Below, one piece after another: positions 5,140 to 6,742 of a DNA stretch of 6,742 nucleotides (its first letter is position 1; the number at the start of each line of letters is the position of its first letter). The translations under genes and the position numbers were made by a program. This DNA is from Deltaproteobacteria bacterium (GTDB lineage: Bacteria; Desulfobacterota; Desulfuromonadia; Desulfuromonadales; Geopsychrobacteraceae), in the NCBI GenBank assembly GCA_009993495.1, contig JAACTI010000227.1, positions 1 through 6,742 of the forward strand, written 5' to 3'. Below the pieces are notes generated by a model, which was given only the letters and a program-made list of their open reading frames with translations, was not told where the DNA came from and made no database searches.

Positions 5140-5793
5140 ATACAAAAACCCAAAGATCTTTTGTTTGAACAGGTGGCCCGGGTGGGCAAGGCGCTGGCCA
5201 GCCCGAAACGGCTGGAGCTGCTGGAGCTGCTTTCCCAGGGGGAAAACACCGTGGAGGCGCTGGCAACCGAAGCGGCCATCGACATCAAGCTGGCCAGTGC
5301 CCATCTGAAGGTGCTGCGCGAGGCGCGGCTGGTCGAGACCCGGCGCGAAGGGCGTTTCATCGCTTATCGCCTGAGCGGCGAGGACGTCACCAGCCTCTGG
5401 CTCAATCTGCGCTCGGTGGCAGAGCAGCACCTGGTGGAGCTGCGGGTGGCCCTTGAGCAGATTTTCGCCGCACCCGAGCGGCTGAGTCCCGAATCCCGGA
5501 CCGGGCTTCTGGAGAAGGCGCGCCGGGGGGAGGTCATCGTCATCGACGTGCGTCCCGAGGTGGAGTTCCGCGCCGGCCATCTCCCCTGTGCTCGTTCCCT
5601 GCCACTGGCGGAGCTTGAACGCCGTCTGGCTGAACTCCCCGCCGACAAGGAGATCGTCGCCTACTGTCGCGGGCCCTTCTGCCTGCTCTCCGACGAGGCG
5701 GTCAGACTGCTGCGCGAACGGGGCTTCAAAGCACACCGGATGACCGACGGCGTCGCCGAATGGGCCGCTGAAGGGCTGCCCATCGAGGCTTGA
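5134..5793 (+). CDS. ArsR-family regulator fused to a rhodanese domain
   Basis: This 219-residue protein joins an ArsR-type winged HTH (about 8-95) to a C-terminal rhodanese domain (about 118-217). The HTH has SPKRLELLELLSQGE, then the recognition region IKLASAHLKVLREARLVETR and the wing REGRFIAYRL. The rhodanese domain shows IDVRPEVEFRAGHLP (137-151) and the active loop CRGPFCL (178-184) with catalytic-type Cys178 and a second Cys183. The metal-binding ELCVCD box of arsenic or zinc sensors is absent. Known fusions of this kind are best explained as sulfur or redox regulators whose cysteines take up sulfane sulfur, but the ligand is not shown by the sequence. The start at 5134 is chosen because the fold begins there; the longer frame to 5032 runs through the divergent SHOCT gene. 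The desulfurase gene follows after 38 bases and is probably co-transcribed. Confidence 0.93.
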   Translation: MQIQKPKDLLFEQVARVGKALASPKRLELLELLSQGENTVEALATEAAIDIKLASAHLKVLREARLVETRREGRFIAYRLSGEDVTSLWLNLRSVAEQHLVELRVALEQIFAAPERLSPESRTGLLEKARRGEVIVIDVRPEVEFRAGHLPCARSLPLAELERRLAELPADKEIVAYCRGPFCLLSDEAVRLLRERGFKAHRMTDGVAEWAAEGLPIEA

Positions 5794-5819
5794 ACCTGAA
5801 CGGCCTTCCCTACAGCTAT

Positions 5820-5823
5820 GGAG
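5820..5823 (+). promoter_or_regulatory. Ribosome binding site of the desulfurase gene
   Basis: GGAG lies eight bases before ATG 5832, a standard spacing. In the 38-base gap after the regulator gene no promoter or terminator is seen, which supports co-transcription. Confidence 0.6.
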
Positions 5824-5831
5824 ACTTCAAC

Positions 5832-6742
5832 ATGAAACTGCCGATCTATCTCGACTACAACGCCACCACCCCGGTCGCGCCGGAAGTGGCGGAGGCGATC
5901 ATCCCATTCCTGCGCGAGCATTACGGCAACCCCTCGTCGGCGCATGTCTTCGGCCAGCGGGCGAAGCTGGCCGTGGCCCAGGCCCGCGCCCAGGTGGCCG
6001 CGCTCATCCATACCCAGGCCAACGAGATCGTCTTCACCGGCAGCGCCACCGAAGCCAACAACCTGGCGCTGCTCGGCGTCGCCCGTGCTTTCGGACGTCC
6101 AGCGCACCTGATCATCAGCGCCGTGGAGCACCCGGCGATCGTGGCCCCGGCCAAACAACTGGAGGAAGCCGACTGGGCGGTCACCATCGTGCCGGTGGAC
6201 GGCTGCGGCCGGGTGGCACCGGAAGCCGTGCGCCGGGCGCTACGTCCCGAGACCGCCCTGGTCTCGGTGATGCACGCCAATAACGAGATCGGCACGCTGC
6301 AGCCGGTGGCCGAGATCGCCGCACTGGTCAAGGCCCACGGTGCTCTGATGCACACCGATGCCGCCCAGTCGGCAGGCAAGGTTCCCCTCGACGTCAGCAC
6401 ACTCGGCGTTGATCTGTTGACCCTGGCGGGGCATAAATTCTACGCCACCAAGGGGGTCGGGGCCCTCTACGTGCGCACCGGGACGCCGCTCGCGCCGCTA
6501 CTGACCGGAGGAGAGCAGGAACGCGGTCTGCGCCCGGGGACCGAGAACGTGCCAGCTATTGTTGGCCTCGGCGAGGCGGCCCGCCTGGCCCGGGAACGGC
6601 TGCCGGTGGCGGAGCCACGACTGAAGGCCCTACGCGACAGCCTGCACGAGAAGCTTAAGAAGGCGATTCCGGGCCTGCAGCTCAACGGCCATCCGGAACA
6701 GCGCCTGCCGAATACTTTACACGTTTCCTTTCCCGGCGTTAC
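5832..6742 (+). CDS. Cysteine desulfurase, NifS/IscS-like, partial (runs off right edge)
   Basis: The 303 codons seen are the N-terminal three quarters of a class V pyridoxal-phosphate enzyme that removes sulfur from cysteine, giving alanine and an enzyme persulfide for iron-sulfur clusters, thiolation or selenium use. Visible motifs are YLDYNATTP (6-14), GNPSSAH (32-38), the TGSATEANN loop (69-77), VEHPA with His100 stacking on the cofactor, NNEIGT (150-155), HTDAAQS with Asp176 and Gln179, and the cofactor lysine Lys202 in AGHKF (199-203). RPGTENV (234-240) follows. The active-site cysteine, expected near residue 325, lies beyond the window, so NifS versus IscS grouping cannot be settled. 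It follows the ArsR-rhodanese regulator in the same direction, so the two may form a sulfur-responsive operon. Confidence 0.95.
   Translation, partial: MKLPIYLDYNATTPVAPEVAEAIIPFLREHYGNPSSAHVFGQRAKLAVAQARAQVAALIHTQANEIVFTGSATEANNLALLGVARAFGRPAHLIISAVEHPAIVAPAKQLEEADWAVTIVPVDGCGRVAPEAVRRALRPETALVSVMHANNEIGTLQPVAEIAALVKAHGALMHTDAAQSAGKVPLDVSTLGVDLLTLAGHKFYATKGVGALYVRTGTPLAPLLTGGEQERGLRPGTENVPAIVGLGEAARLARERLPVAEPRLKALRDSLHEKLKKAIPGLQLNGHPEQRLPNTLHVSFPGV

Noticed and set aside
5119..5736. A 205-codon minus-strand ORF opposite the arsR-rhodanese gene
   Set aside because: It is a shadow of a clearly recognisable gene; its glutamine- and glycine-rich translation matches no family.
5661..6434. Overlapping minus-strand ORFs opposite the desulfurase gene
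   Set aside because: They lie entirely against a conserved desulfurase frame and read as arginine/glycine/alanine-rich antisense sequence.
1..6742. CRISPR array, tRNA, rRNA or insertion-sequence ends
   Set aside because: I saw no regularly repeated units of array type, no cloverleaf-like sequence and no transposase or terminal inverted repeats.

Overview
The window looks like chromosomal DNA of a Gram-negative bacterium. The GC-rich, G/C-ending codon use of the right half, together with an ArsR-rhodanese regulator beside a NifS/IscS-like desulfurase, a HipBA pair and a double-HTH regulator, would fit an anaerobic delta-type proteobacterium (Desulfuromonas/Geobacter-like). That assignment is a low-confidence inference from style. 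The region reads as a mosaic: AT-rich spacers and a moderate-GC ATPase gene on the left, clearly GC-richer genes on the right.

Layout. (1) Positions 1-454, minus strand: the N-terminal part of an exported four-cysteine protein that runs off the left edge. (2) 455-950: an AT-rich spacer with one doubtful 40-codon ORF. (3) 951-2327, plus: an AAA+ ATPase of the AAA_14/DUF4143 type with a C-terminal nuclease-like motif. (4) About 2493-2873, plus: a double-HTH XRE-type regulator that is well conserved but has no usable start codon; its frame stays open back to the ATPase stop. (5) 2934-4597, plus: a complete hipBA toxin-antitoxin module. Its promoter (TTGACA-17-GATAAA) sits between two strong palindromic operators, with a third degenerate copy upstream, and the three centres are 49 bp apart. 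(6) 4758-5107, minus: two very short genes overlapping by ATGA, a SHOCT-domain peptide and a hydrophobic 74-residue protein that looks C-terminally cut. (7) 5134-6742, plus: an ArsR-rhodanese fusion regulator followed 38 bp later by a cysteine desulfurase cut by the right edge.

Functional units. hipB and hipA are directly abutting (TAGATG) and almost certainly co-transcribed and autoregulated by HipB/HipBA binding to the operators. The ArsR-rhodanese protein and the desulfurase form a probable sulfur or persulfide-linked operon. The regulator's promoter region carries a TTGCATA/TATGCAA inverted repeat whose right arm contains the regulator's own ATG. This region is shared with the divergent SHOCT gene. 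The most notable items are the evenly spaced hip operators, the shared SHOCT/arsR control region, and the startless HTH gene in frame behind the ATPase.
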